Assembly (NCBI GenBank): GCA_948146395.1
Contig: OX411556.1
Location: forward strand, 30,703,056 to 30,767,055
DNA from: Fragum whitleyi
Lineage: Eukaryota; Mollusca; Bivalvia; Cardiida; Cardiidae
Length of the DNA stretch: 64,000 bases
Reading direction: 5' to 3'
Below are positions 28,801 to 36,990 of the stretch, piece after piece (positions within the stretch are counted from its first letter, which is position 1; each line of letters begins with the position of its first letter). Both the position numbers and the translations under genes were made by a program. Under the pieces are notes generated by a model that ran no database searches, was not told where the DNA came from, and was given only the letters and a program-made list of their open reading frames with translations.

Positions 28801-31800
28801 TGATATAAACAGAGACCTGTTAATTGCCCATAGTACTCCGCACACTTGGTGTTGGCGAATTAAGTCTGCCAGAGGTGACATTGGTATTGACCTCTAATGA
28901 GTTCAGTATCAGATAGTCTGAATTTTCACAAATGCATCTTGTTATAAAGAGTTTTTCTCAAAATGTGATATTTCATTATTTGCAAGACGAAAATTAACTT
29001 TTAAGATGTTTATGATTGAGAATTTATTAATAAGTAAAATCTGACAGAGGGTGAATTTGTCACAATTTTATCATATAGAGTGAGCATTATGCTTATACAT
29101 GTATAGTGATTGGACACTGTTTTTACTATGAATAGTACAAGGAGTTTGTGATAATTCACAAGTCTGATGATTAAGTGAAAATGTCAAACTTTCCTTTGGT
29201 CGTTCCATCCAAAGACCGATTTTTTTTTTGTCTTGAGCATATCTCAAAAATTATGCAAGCTAGAATCATGAAATTTCACGGGTGGATAGATCTCACTTAG
29301 GAGAAGTGCAGCAGTGTGCACAAGAACCATGACTTTACTCATCATATTATGTGAGTCATTGCCCTTTGTTGTTTGACAAAGAATAGGCTATTGACCTGCT
29401 CTTAATGGGGGCATAAATGTTTTACAAACATCTCTTGTTATCATAAGATTTTGGAAACTCAAAAGACTGATAATGTCAAAATGATTGTGTGTCAAAGGCA
29501 AACATGGTAGACCCTGATCAAAGATTTCTTTAGGAGCAGTTTTTAGCTCGACTATTCGAAGAATAGGGGGGCTATTCCAGTCACCCGGGCGTCGGCGTCA
29601 GCATCGGCGTCGGCGTAATGCTTTGGTTAAGTTTTTACGTGCAAGTGTTTAAAATCTCTGTTTCTATAAAAGCTATTGCTTTGAAACTTTGCACATGCTT
29701 CTGTGACCATAATATCAGCATCTAGACAAAGATTCATTACTCTGATATTGAATTTAGTGGAATTTTAACCCTTTTCGGACTTAGAAATCTTGGTTAAGTT
29801 TTTACGTGCGAATGTTGTTTATCTGAAATATTTCTGTTTCTATAAAAGCAATTGCTTTGAAACTTTACAAATGCTTCTGTGACCATAATATCAGCCTCTT
29901 GACAAAGATTCATTACTCTGATATTGAATTTAATAGAATTTTAACTCTTTTCGGACTTAGAAAATCTTGGTTAAGTTTATGTGCAAATGTTGTATTACTG
30001 TAATATCTCTATTTCTACTAAAGCTATTGCTTTGAAACTTTGCACATGCTTTTGTGACCATAATATCAGCCTCTAGACAAAGATTCAATACTCTGATTTT
30101 GAATTAAGTGGAATTTTAACCCTTTTCGGACTTAGAAATCTTGGTTAAGTTTTTACATGCAAATGTTGTACATCAGTTATAGCTCTATTTCTACATAGGC
30201 TTTTGCTTGGAAACTCTACACATGCTTCAGTTACCATGATATCAGCCTCTTGACAAAGATTTATTACTCTGATATTGAATTTAGTGGAATTTTAACCTTT
30301 TTCAGACTCAGAAAATCTTTGTTAAGTTTTTACGTGCAAATGTTGTACATCAGTTATATCTCTAATTCTATTAAAGCTTTCGCTTTCAAACTTTGAACAT
30401 GCTTCAATGATCATAACAACAGCTTCTTAATAAGGATTCAATTCTCTGGTATAGAATTTAGTGTATTTATAACCCTCTATGGACTTAGAAATTCTTGGTT
30501 AAGTTTTTACGTGCAAATGTTGTATTTCTGTAATATCTCTATTTCTACTACAGCTGTTGCTTGGAAAATTTACACATGCTTCTTTTACCATAATATTAGC
30601 CCACAGAAAAAGATTCATTACTCTGATATTTAATTTAGTGGAATTTTAACCCTTTTCGGCCTTAAAAATCTTGGTTATGTTTTTATGTGCAACTGTTTTA
30701 TGTTAGTTGTATCTCTGTTCCTACTAAAGCTATTGCTTTGAAACTCTGCGCATGCTTCTGTGACCATAATATCAGCCACTAGACAAAGATTCTTTTCTCT
30801 TGACTTTCATTTTATTGAATTTCCAATGTCGATATTGATTTGCTGTTACTATCCAGCACTAGGAATAGTCGAGCTTCGCTGTCCTCCGACAGCTCTTGTT
30901 ATGACTTTCGTCGCCGGAGTGAAAAAAAACTGTTGATTATTTTTGATATTACATGAGTGTTATTACACTAGTGGAATAACTTTGCAATGAGATAAAAACA
31001 ATGGACAATGTTATATTTTTGCTATGAAAATGACATCATAACGGATCTACTGATGTCATTTTGCAAAGGGTGTTCTATGTTTTTGGGGCATAACATGACT
31101 CGATTATTATCATAATTTGCTTGTTTTATCACCAAACTTCTGATCACATAATGAAAAAAATAATAAATTTGTGCTCATAAAATGCCCAATTTATTAAACT
31201 CGTCATCTAAAACAGATAAAAAGTCAGGGCAGCCTTTTTTTCTGTTCATTGATGACGCATTAATAAATTCAGTATTCAAAGACCACTCGTTCAATAATAT
31301 TATCCTCGATTTACTTGGTCTATGATGTTTGTTTGGTTCTATGTATCAGGGTACTTGAAGAAATACGGTACATGAGTTTTATATTTGAGCCTGTGCTACT
31401 ATTTCCAACAATTTCAAATGTTGCTGAAGTATGAACATGAAGCATCCTTGGCAGCCACATAGTGCAATCAGAAGATTGTTTGACATTCTAAAGATACTTT
31501 GAGATATTATATTTTCTACAAAGCGCAAAGTCAAGATTATGGTCAGACTGTGCAGATGCACAGGCTGGCCAAAGTCTTTATTTCACACACGTTTGAAAAT
31601 GTTGGAAATGTAACATACAGGCTCATTCAATTTATTATTGAAAAGGCCTTATGTGATCTTCAAATAAGAATGTTTCTGTCTTTATTCAGACCTAACAGTA
31701 GAGGGGCCATGGTGGATCCTATGATGGCGGGGACCAGCAATTACAGAGACTATCAGGATATGCAATATGTTGGGAACCGACATGTCAGTGACTCAAGTAT

Positions 31801-32356
31801 TTCACACAACAATATCAATCGTCCTCCCTCGCGGAATCAAGTGTACCCAACAGAGCCGAACTATCACGGTCAAAACATGTACAATTCACATCCACCACCT
31901 CATGTGCTCCCTCATGGCCCCACGCCCTCTCGTGATCACATACATTCAGTGACGTCACACCGTCAATCATCGTCATTTGATGGTGATAGCCGTGTTAATG
32001 TTCAAAGCTATGCCAATCATTCAAACTATGCAAATTATAATCAAGTGCATCGAGGACCCACGCCTTCAAGGGAGATAAATCAGCGTGGACCAACTCCGTC
32101 AAGAGATTTATATATCGCAGAAAAACGCCATTACAGTGAAGACTCAGCTTTTCGTGCTATGGACATGAATAATGGAAAAGTGATCAATAATTATTCACAC
32201 AATCGTGATTATATGACTAGATCAGATGGTCGACCACCAGGTGGTGGGAATTATGGGAATTCAAATCAAGGGTACAGGGAACCAGTGTTTTCATCAGTAG
32301 CAGGGACACGGCCTGTAAAGTCATTATCGACACAACCAAATTCTGCAAAAGTTTGA
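4597..32356 (+). CDS. PARD3: PARD3 (Par-3/Bazooka) polarity protein, 3' half, seven coding exons
   Basis: Scaffold of the Par3-Par6-aPKC complex that sets apical-basal polarity and junction position. Exons 4597-4821, 13016-13175, 14629-14763, 15165-15358, 18572-18711, 24059-24177 and 31690-32356 have AG/GT borders, and their phases (1,2,2,1,0,2) match at every junction, giving 546 codons including TGA. Recognition rests on three things: FSSLENL followed by RGGNESFRAAVDRSYD (human: SSSLESL and GRGCNESFRAAIDKSYD), METLEEE formed exactly across the first junction (human METLEED), and later the basic LLKGFFK segment and a charged coiled-coil-like region. Exon one carries the aPKC-binding and phosphorylation region. 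The N-terminal oligomerisation domain and PDZ domains are missing and must lie upstream of base 1. The C-terminal tail is low-complexity and poorly conserved, as is usual for Par-3. I am confident of the family; exon edges are by eye, and further alternative exons are possible in the long introns. Confidence 0.92.
4994..5234. mobile_element. palindromic MITE, CCCGTTTTACTAAAC family
   Basis: Begins GGGACCCGTTTTACTAAAC and ends GATGTTAAGTAAATCAGGCC, with a TCTCATTGGAAT/ATTCCAATGAGA centre. Other copies at 40028, 48990 and 56005. Confidence 0.75.
5659..5709 (+). CDS. PARD3: candidate 51-nt alternative (cassette) exon of PARD3
   Basis: A strong pyrimidine tract (5632-5654) and TAATAG acceptor precede 5659, and donor GTAATA starts at 5710. 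The length is a multiple of three, and it enters and leaves in phase 1, so it can be included or skipped between the exons at 4597 and 13016 without shifting the frame. It would add KSEDCNKDLRLRRSRS, a basic insert with possible phosphorylation sites next to the aPKC region. There is no stop codon in frame. I infer an alternative exon from splice signals and phase only; no homologous exon is known to me. Confidence 0.45.
6002..6235. mobile_element. palindromic element, CTGTTTAATCCCTGC family
   Basis: TTAACCCTTTGCTGTTTAAT to a GGGAAATGGTTAA end, with a perfect central AGAAGAAATTGCTT/AAGCAATTTCTTCT hairpin. A second copy at 17484-17712 is about 90% alike by eye. Confidence 0.65.
7700..7850 (+). 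mobile_element. SINE 3' part (mollusc tRNA-derived type)
   Basis: GCTCCAGCCGCCGCGATATA, then ACTGAAAAATGTTGAAAGCA and TTAAACTCC resembles the conserved 3' part of bivalve SINEs. Related tails occur at 15935-16060 and, on the minus strand, 48600-48832. Confidence 0.5.
8231..8367. mobile_element. palindromic MITE, GGATGACAAA family
   Basis: TTCAGGATGA ... CTTTGCA-type inverted halves around AACTGTTTGCAAATTATACC. This copy and eight others share the centre GCACTTGCGTGCAAAG. Confidence 0.75.
9171..9304. mobile_element. palindromic MITE, GGATGACAAA family
   Basis: CCTGCGTTCAGGATGACAAA to TTTTGTCATCCTTAATGCAG; the two halves are nearly perfect inverted repeats. Confidence 0.8.
9633..9701. repeat. 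palindrome, GTAACTGCCTATA family
   Basis: GTTGTAACTGCCTATATAGG runs into CAGTTACAAT, a perfect stem. Copies at 32563 and 38688. Confidence 0.75.
10663..11980 (+). mobile_element. pearl-like (HINE-type) element, 145-bp tandem core x8
   Basis: 5' end TTTTTAGCTCACCTGAGCAC with a GTGCTCAAGGTGAGC partner; the 3' end has CAGGTGAGTG, the hairpin GGGCCACCATGGCCC and CTCTTGTT. The core unit holds GACACTCTAGAGGCCATATT and CAATCAACCTGAAAATTGG, at about 145-147 bp steps from 10764. Short ORFs here repeat the same peptide and are not genes. Confidence 0.85.
12199..12361. mobile_element. palindromic MITE, GGTAGTGG family
   Basis: GGTAGTGAATCTGTAATAG to CACTACCTTA, with a TTTCCTATTGATTTTCATTA centre. Confidence 0.78.
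12770..12975. mobile_element. palindromic element with ATAAGTTGTTA centre
   Basis: GGTTATAAAACTTTTCTCAG ... TTAATAAGTTGTTACTTATA centre ... AATTTGAGAAAATTT. A second copy is at 33862-34102. It ends about 40 bp before a PARD3 exon (13016). Confidence 0.65.
13016..13175 (+). CDS. PARD3: PARD3 exon: acidic then basic segment
   Basis: Acceptor TACAG ends at 13015 and donor GTACGT starts at 13176. With the last base of the preceding exon it restores L in METLEEEG, matching human METLEED and so confirming the junction. It goes on through a Ser-rich stretch (SARSSVSDTVFSDD) to KKKGGKKNKEARRSGGLLKG and FFK, corresponding to the vertebrate Lys-rich region ending GMLKGLGDMF. It ends after two bases of a lysine codon. 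Confidence 0.92.
13683..13848. mobile_element. palindromic MITE, GGTAGTGG family
   Basis: TTAAGGTAGTGGATCC to GGGTCCACTACCGTAA, with a perfect AATGAAAATCATT centre. Confidence 0.82.
14629..14763 (+). CDS. PARD3: PARD3 exon: charged region
   Basis: Acceptor TTTTAG ends at 14628; donor GTATTA (weak) starts at 14764. Joined in phase it reads KGRKTPVEDIGKADRMDGKK and then HRDHVEHNTGLWKQAEAEQER, comparable in position and charge with vertebrate FGKHRKDDKIEKTGK followed by the Glu/Arg-rich helix. The open frame that spans this interval from 14475 is a different, wrong frame; the true frame is fixed by both neighbouring exons. Confidence 0.85.
15165..15358 (+). CDS. PARD3: PARD3 exon: Gln-rich low-complexity segment
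   Basis: Acceptor TTGTTTAG ends at 15164; donor GTGGGT starts at 15359. Encodes SQDQYRRMQEQYMMDQQRQ, then a Gln/His/Phe/Pro-rich stretch (CAA/CAG-rich DNA 15205-15290) and PYKPPEPHSMGHSAPVVST. Ends after one base of a codon. The Gln repeats are likely length-variable between alleles. Confidence 0.87.
15420..16880. other. PARD3 intron: palindromic and SINE-derived fragments
   Basis: A CAACAAAAGC/GCTTTTGTTG-type palindrome (15490-15660), a SINE-like tail (15935-16060) and CAAGGTCACAGCTCAAGGTC repeat pieces (16440-16480). No exon found. Confidence 0.5.
16884..17124. mobile_element. palindromic MITE, TGAGCCTGTG family
   Basis: GGAGCCTGTGGGTAACATTT ... GACAGACTGTGCAGAATGCA centre ... CCCACAGGCTCA. 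Other copies: 28151, 31386, 33207, 39742, 52016, 57805, 61190. Confidence 0.78.
17200..17875 (+). mobile_element. pearl-like element interrupted by two palindromic elements
   Basis: TTTTTAGCGAGGCTGTTTTC to about 17325, then a GGTAGTGG MITE (17326-17490) and a CTGTTTAATCCCTGC element (17484-17712). The element then resumes with GGCATTCATTCGAAAC and ends CCTTGTTTT. The intact relative is 20986-21273. Confidence 0.6.
17326..17490. mobile_element. palindromic MITE, GGTAGTGG family
   Basis: CTTAAGGTAGTGGAACCGTA to GTGCACTACCTTAA. Confidence 0.8.
18572..18711 (+). CDS. PARD3: PARD3 exon: C-terminal coiled-coil-like segment
   Basis: Acceptor CCATAAG ends at 18571; donor GTAACC starts at 18712; the exon ends in phase 0. 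Encodes GPLSRAEKIQQLRADHQRR, then HQERQGLYPSEDREEEYERQ and IQEEERK. This parallels vertebrate Par-3 [20 protein letters not shown], a charged helix near the C-terminus. The in-frame ORF runs past the donor into intron. Confidence 0.9.
19316..19675. mobile_element. palindromic element, CAGGGGTGTGGAA family
   Basis: Ends CAGGGGTGTGGAAATATGAC and GGGAATTCCACACCCCTGA are inverted; CCACTTGTCCATGGACAAGT and CTTGTCCACAGACAAGTGG are further pairs; centre GAAAATGCTGTAATTCAGCA. Fragmented copies at 20922-23215 and 63845-64000. Confidence 0.75.
19680..20985. other. PARD3 intron: repeat fragments only
   Basis: GTGCCCATAAATAGATGGGC palindrome (19705-19755) and unique AT-rich sequence. No coding evidence despite several short open frames. 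Confidence 0.55.
20986..21273 (+). mobile_element. short pearl-like (HINE-type) element
   Basis: TTTTTAGCTCGGCTGTTTTC start; AACAGCCGAGC near the end is the exact inverted match of GCTCGGCTGTT; terminal CTCTTGTT after a GCCCCCGTAGGC hairpin. Core not tandem. Confidence 0.72.
21438..23101 (+). mobile_element. pearl-like (HINE-type) element, 146-bp tandem core x~10
   Basis: TTTTAGCTCACCTGAGCAC start and GGTGAGCGATATAGGACCAT-CATGGTCC-CTCTTGTT end. Core unit holds ACACTCTAGAGGCCACAAAT and CAATCTTCATGAAACTTGG, repeating at about 146 bp from 21541 to 22900. The core sequence differs from that at 10663 although the ends agree. Confidence 0.85.
24059..24177 (+). CDS. PARD3: PARD3 exon: ATTRFTPDEYF segment
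   Basis: Acceptor CCAAACAG ends at 24058; donor GTATTC starts at 24178. Encodes ATTRFTPDEYFLQKYGQSAI then PSQIEPGQRSMGPSRNLMER in phase 0, leaving two bases of an Arg codon. I found no clear vertebrate match for this block; it is placed by phase agreement with both neighbours and an unbroken frame. Confidence 0.82.
24388..24740. mobile_element. palindromic element, AATGATGTCATA family
   Basis: GGTGTTATAACCCTAGTGGA, ATGAAAATGATGTCATAC and GAGTCATCTAAAACAGATAA are shared with 30955-31300 and 62644-62975; the halves are imperfect inverted repeats. Confidence 0.6.
25557..26819 (+). mobile_element. pearl-like (HINE-type) element, ~210-bp tandem core
   Basis: TTTTTAGCTCACCTGAGCAC start; CAGGTGAGCGATCTAGGACC end. 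Core unit: GAAACCAGAAGGCAGACAGC, GTAGCATCATCTAGTGGACC, TTTGTTCATATCAAGACCC, about five copies. Confidence 0.83.
27027..28109 (+). mobile_element. pearl-like (HINE-type) element, ~210-bp tandem core, second copy
   Basis: Same ends and same core as 25557-26819, about 200 bp downstream in the same orientation; four core units. Confidence 0.83.
28151..28388. mobile_element. palindromic MITE, TGAGCCTGTG family
   Basis: TGAGCCTCCGCGTGACATTT to GCGCACAATGCTCA; centre GACTGTGCAGATGCACAG. Confidence 0.72.
28390..29539. other. PARD3 intron, nothing recognised
   Basis: AT-rich, one CAACAAAAGC palindrome near 28690-28790 and a fragment of an interspersed repeat near 29200-29440. No coding signal. Confidence 0.5.
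29540..30900 (+). mobile_element. pearl-like (HINE-type) element, near copy of 1509-3035
   Basis: TTTTTAGCTCGACTATTCGA start, GAATAGTCGAGC and CTCTTGTT end. Core units of about 170 bp as in the first copy, one unit fewer. Confidence 0.82.
30955..31300. mobile_element. palindromic element, AATGATGTCATA family
   Basis: GAAAATGACATCATAACGG, CTGATGTCATTTTGCAAAGG and CGTCATCTAAAACAGATAAA mark the copy. Confidence 0.58.
31386..31625. mobile_element. palindromic MITE, TGAGCCTGTG family, next to the last PARD3 exon
   Basis: TTGAGCCTGTGCTACTATTT to ACATACAGGCTCA; ends 64 bp before the terminal exon acceptor, so it sits in or beside the branch-point region. Confidence 0.75.
31690..32356 (+). CDS. PARD3: PARD3 terminal exon, stop codon and Pro/Ser/Asn-rich tail
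   Basis: Acceptor TTTATTCAG ends at 31689 and the frame runs to TGA at 32354-32356. About 221 residues, rich in Asn, Ser, His, Tyr and Pro, apparently disordered. Three copies of GPTPSR(D/E) are visible (HGPTPSRDHIH, HRGPTPSREIN, QRGPTPSRDLY). The C-terminus is TQPNSAKV. The open frame upstream of 31690 (from 31499) is within a palindromic repeat and is not coding. Confidence 0.9.
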
Positions 32357-33210
32357 CTATAGGCCAACAGTGACAGACACAAATCTACTTGACATACAGT
32401 TATGATAAGTCTGTGACCAAAGATTTTACCTAAAGCTCAGACAGGGATAATTTTTGGTTGAGATATTGAGAGATTCTCTCATTTTTCTGACAGAAATCTC
32501 ATTGAAACTTGTTTAATGTGAGAAAAATCTCAAAGCAAAATGGGATTTAGTGAAGGTTTTTGTTGGCTCCGTGTAAATCAGTTGTAACTGCCTATAATTA
32601 TATAGGCAGTTACAACTGTTTTTGCGCTGAGCCATAGATTTGTTAAAATTTCTCACAAAAATTCTTAATTTCTCATTAGATTCAGCTAAATGAGATATTT
32701 TTGCACATGCTATTCTTAGCCAGAATTATCCCTGCTTATATTAAGCTGTAAGTAAGACTTTTTAGTCACTCACTGACATCAAGCATTTTTTGATTTGTAA
32801 GCTGTGGTTCTTTGGATTTGAGCAGGTCTTGAAAAAATTTTCATTGTAATACACCATCCAAAGTGGTGGTAAATCGGTATCATGTTCCCCGTCTGTCTGT
32901 CCGTCTGTCCATGTCTGTGCATCCAATTCTTGTAAACACAAGTTCTCCTTCGATTATGAATGAATTTGCATGAAACTTTAACAGAATGTTCCTGATCATA
33001 TGACCATGTGCATATTGTCATGATTTTGCGATAAAATGCTGCATTGAGGAAAAGGGGGTCTCCTTGCAAATTTTCCTGTAGCGCTGTATATTGTGACTCT
33101 TGGACTCTTGTTTTGAATTAGGTTAACAGTCTCGAAAATGTTTAAACTTTGAGAGTAAAGCAATTGATGCATGAACAATATTATTTACAATAAAACAAGT
33201 ACAATATGAG
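32357..33210 (+). other. PARD3: PARD3 3' UTR (probable)
   Basis: Follows the stop codon. The first AATAAA I see is at 33189-33194, suggesting cleavage near 33210. The UTR contains a palindromic GTAACTGCCTATA element (32563-32637) and a GTCTGTCTGTCC-containing interspersed repeat (about 32810-33110), so a shorter UTR using a variant signal is possible. Confidence 0.45.
32563..32637. repeat. palindrome, GTAACTGCCTATA family, in the PARD3 3' UTR
   Basis: CAGTTGTAACTGCCTATAAT and its mirror TATAGGCAGTTACAACTG form a perfect 19-bp stem. Confidence 0.8.
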
Positions 33211-34318
33211 CCTGTGTGTTTGCCTCTCACGAACATTTCAAATTGTTGGAAATGTCAAATACAGGCTCATATGCTGATCAAACTTCAATATCATCCACAC
33301 ACCAGCAATAATGTTGTAAATACCATTTATTGGCAATGTTATTGACAGTGTATAGATAGATATATGTACTTAATGTTTTGTATGAAAAAAATATCTAACA
33401 AGGTTGTGGAATTGATAATTGTAGAGGCGGAGTTAGATATTTTTTCATACAATACACTAAGTACCGGTATGTATTACATTTATCTTACAACCTCTATTTG
33501 CCTTGTTTTTCATCGATGTTTCAAACAGAAATGCAAGTTTCTAAAAATAACTGCAATATGTAATTGTTCAAAAAATAAATATCCATCTGATATCATAAAA
33601 ATGGGATGTTAGTACAAGGATATGGGTATAGTTATAAGATAAAATTCAAAGAATGACAAATCTATACATTCATTAACATTGTCAATGATATTGTATGGGC
33701 CCCTGAAGAGATTTGAAGTCTGTCACTGTTTGTGTACCAGTCCTATAAAAGTGTTCACTTTAATCATGAGTACTAATCTATATACATATAGGAGAACTGT
33801 ATGAGCCTGTGTGTGATATTTCAACAATTTTATAGGGGTACAAAGTAAAGACTTGGATCCATCAGGGCCTGAGGTTATAAAACTTCTTTCAGGCTCAACT
33901 GAGAATTTTCTCAAATTTAAATAAATGTCTGAAAATAGAAGATAATATCAATAAGTTGTTATTTATATAAACTTATTAATAATATCTTTTATGTTAATAC
34001 AATAAATTGAGAATTAAAACAGAATTACGGCTTTAATCTCGAATTAGAATTTGAGAAAATTTTGAATTGAGAATGAGAAAAGTTTTATGACCGGGGTCTT
34101 TACCTTGCCCTCTGTAGACAGCTATTGACTCAAAAATTTCTTAAATTTGTGATAAAATATTGTATTAAGCAACCATTCCCATAAGAAACTGCTTTTTTGG
34201 TGGTCCTGAAAGTGGTTGCTTAACACAAGATTTACTGTTTATCTGATTCCATGTGATTCTTTATCGTATATACCGTATTTCACCCAATAAAAGCACCCCC
34301 CAATAGTAGCACCCCTAC
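33211..34318. other. intergenic, palindromic fragments
   Basis: Short TGAGCCTGTG palindrome at 33207-33270, partial copy near 33803, and a GGTTATAAAACTT element at 33862-34102. No gene seen. Confidence 0.55.
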
Positions 34319-34319
34319 A

Positions 34320-36359
34320 TTTTTAGCTCACCTGAGCACAACGTGCTTATGTGAGCTATTGTGATCACCTTTTGTCCGGCGTCCGGCCGGCGTCCGGCGT
34401 CAGTCGTCCGGCGTCCGTCAACAATTTCTTTAAATGACATCTACTCCTAAACTACTGGGCCAATTTTAACCAAACTTGGCAGAATTGTTCCTTAGGTGAT
34501 CCCCTTTAAGAATTGCTAAAAGAATTGAAATCGGTGAAAAACTCTGGTTGCTATGGCAACATAAGTTAGAAATTTAAGAAAATCTTTAAAATTCTTCTTC
34601 TCCTGAACAAGCAGCCCTACAGCCTTGAAATTTGGCATGGATGATCAGCTCATAGACCCCAATAAAAATTGCTAAAATCATATCTGTTGGGCAACCAGGT
34701 GCGGAGCACCAGGTGGGAGGGGGTAGTACTTTGGGTAAATTTTGTAATCTTTAACCTTCTTCTTCTTCTGAATAAGAAGCCCTACAGCCTTCAAATTTGG
34801 CATGGAGGATCAGCTCATAGACCTTAATAAAAATTGCTAAAATCATATCTGTTGGGCCACCAGGTGCGGAGCACCAGGGGGGAGGGGGTAGTACTTTGGG
34901 TAAATTTTGTAATCTTTAACCTTCTTCTTCTGAATAAGAAGCCCTACAGCCTTCAAATTTGGCATGGAGGATCAGCTCATAGACCTTAATAAAAAATAGC
35001 TAAAATCATATTTGTTGGGCTGCCAGGTGCGGAGCACCAGGTGGGAGGGGGGTAGTACTCTTGTGAAAATTTTGTAATCTTTAACCTTCTTCTTCTTCTG
35101 AACCAGGAGCCCAAAAGATTTGAATATTGGCATGAGTGATCAGCATATGGACCTTTATAAAAATAGCCAAAATCATGACTGTAGATTCACCAGGTGCGGA
35201 GCACCAGGGGGGAGGGGGTAGTACTTTTGTGAAAATTTTGTAATCTTTAACCTTCTTCTTCTTCTGAACCAGGAGCCCGACAGATTTCAATATTGGCATG
35301 GATGATCAGCATATGGACCTTTATAAAAATAGCTAAAATCATGACTGTAGATTCACCAGGTGCATAGCACCAGGGGGGAGAGGGTAGTACTTTTGTGAAA
35401 ATTTTGTAATCTTTAACCTTCTTCTTCTGAACCACAAGCCCTACAGACTTGAAAATTGGCATGGAGGATCAGCTCATAGACCTTAATAAAAATAGCTAAA
35501 ATCATGACTGTAATGCCACCAGGTGCGGAGCACCAGGGGGGAGGGGGTAGTACTTTTGTGAAAATTTTGTAACTTTAACCTTCATCTTTAACGAACCAGT
35601 AGCCCTACAGACTTCAATATTGGCATGGAGGATAAGCATATGGATCTAAAATAAAATAGCTAAAATCATGAATGTAGGGCCACCAGATGCGGAGCATTAG
35701 GGGGGAGGGGGAAATACTTTGGATCAATTTTGAAATCTTTAACATTATTCTTTTCCTGGATCAGGAACCCTACAGACTTGAAAATTGTCATGGGTGATCA
35801 ATATATTGACCTTAATAAAAATAGCTAAAATGATGACTGTTGGGTCACCAGGTGCTGAGTGTCTTGGAGAGGGGGTAGTACTTTGGATAATTTTTGAAAT
35901 CTTTAAACTTCTTCTAATGAACCAGAAGTCCTACAGACTTGAAAATTGGTGTGGATGATCAGCATTTGGACATTTATTGAATTAGCTCAAGTCATGACTG
36001 TAGATTTACCAGGTGCAGAGCATCTTGGGGGAGGGGGTGCTTTGTTTAGAATTTTGAATCCCTACAGCCTTTATATTTGACATGGATTGATCAACTCATT
36101 AAGGAAAACTTTAAAAGTCTCAGACTCAGCCTGTATATCTGGCATAGATTAGCTGATCACAGACCTTTTATGAAAAAAAGCTTAAATAAATAATGACCAG
36201 GGGAGGAGCAGAGGGGGGGGGGGGGGGGGGGAAAGGATTATTTCAAATCTTATCTGATTGAAAAAAGTGAAAATCTCTTTTTCTGTGGTTGCATGGACAT
36301 ACCTAGGTAATGAAGCTTTTTTCTCAGGTGAGCGACCCAGGGCCAACGGCCCTCTTGTT
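34320..36359 (+). mobile_element. pearl-like (HINE-type) element, ~165-bp tandem core x~9
   Basis: TTTTAGCTCACCTGAGCAC start; CAGGTGAGCGACCCAGGGCC end with a GGGCCAACGGCCC hairpin and CTCTTGTT. Core unit includes CCAGGTGCGGAGCACCAG and TTTTGTAATCTTTAACCTTC. A poly-G run (about 36208-36230) lies inside. Confidence 0.84.
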
Positions 36360-36925
36360 TACTAAGAAAACCCACTTCAAATGCCTACATTTTAAGAACT
36401 TATCAGGACTCTTTCTCTAATTTGATGTGGCTTTCCTCTAAGCAATTTATTTATATGATTGTTTAGAGGAAATTTACCTAAAATTAAAGGGAAAAGGGCC
36501 CAAAAGACATAAGTTAAATGATTTTTTAAATCAGAAAACATACTTAAAAAAATCTCCCTGGTCATGTTATGTATAGCCCCAGAGAGTGTTTATTAGGAGA
36601 AATATGGTATTCAATTTTGAAGTTCACGAAAGGAAGTCATTTGATTCGCTATGTTGGAACAGAAATCTTGGCTGTTGGTATGACATTGGTTGTGTTTCAA
36701 TTGTCCTTTTTGTGAAAGAAAGATAACATTTGGTCATATCTATGCTAGTATAAAAGACATTTACTTGAAACTTGAAATTTTAATATTTGTTCAGTAAAGA
36801 TGTAAGATTAATCCATTATATCAAGGGAAAAACTCATAAAGAAATCTTTCTTAAAACCCAATAAAATATGTTACCAGTTCATTGTAATGCAAATGTAATA
36901 TAAATAGAATATAATAATAATTTTA

Positions 36926-36990
36926 GGGTTCAGTGCAAGACTGTACTAAGTGTATATGCAATCACTTAGTACAGTCTTGCACTGAACCCT
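36926..36990. repeat. palindrome, AGACTGTACTAAGTG family
   Basis: GGGTTCAGTGCAAGACTGTA runs into the perfect mirror TACAGTCTTGCACTGAACCC: a 30-bp stem with almost no loop. Confidence 0.88.

Noticed and set aside
31499..31689. N-terminal extension of the last PARD3 ORF
   Set aside because: It lies in a TGAGCCTGTG palindromic element and before a strong acceptor (TTTATTCAG).
36926..36990. Perfect 30-bp palindrome considered as a microRNA precursor
   Set aside because: Near-zero loop, perfect pairing and several dispersed copies mark a MITE-like repeat, not a conserved miRNA hairpin.
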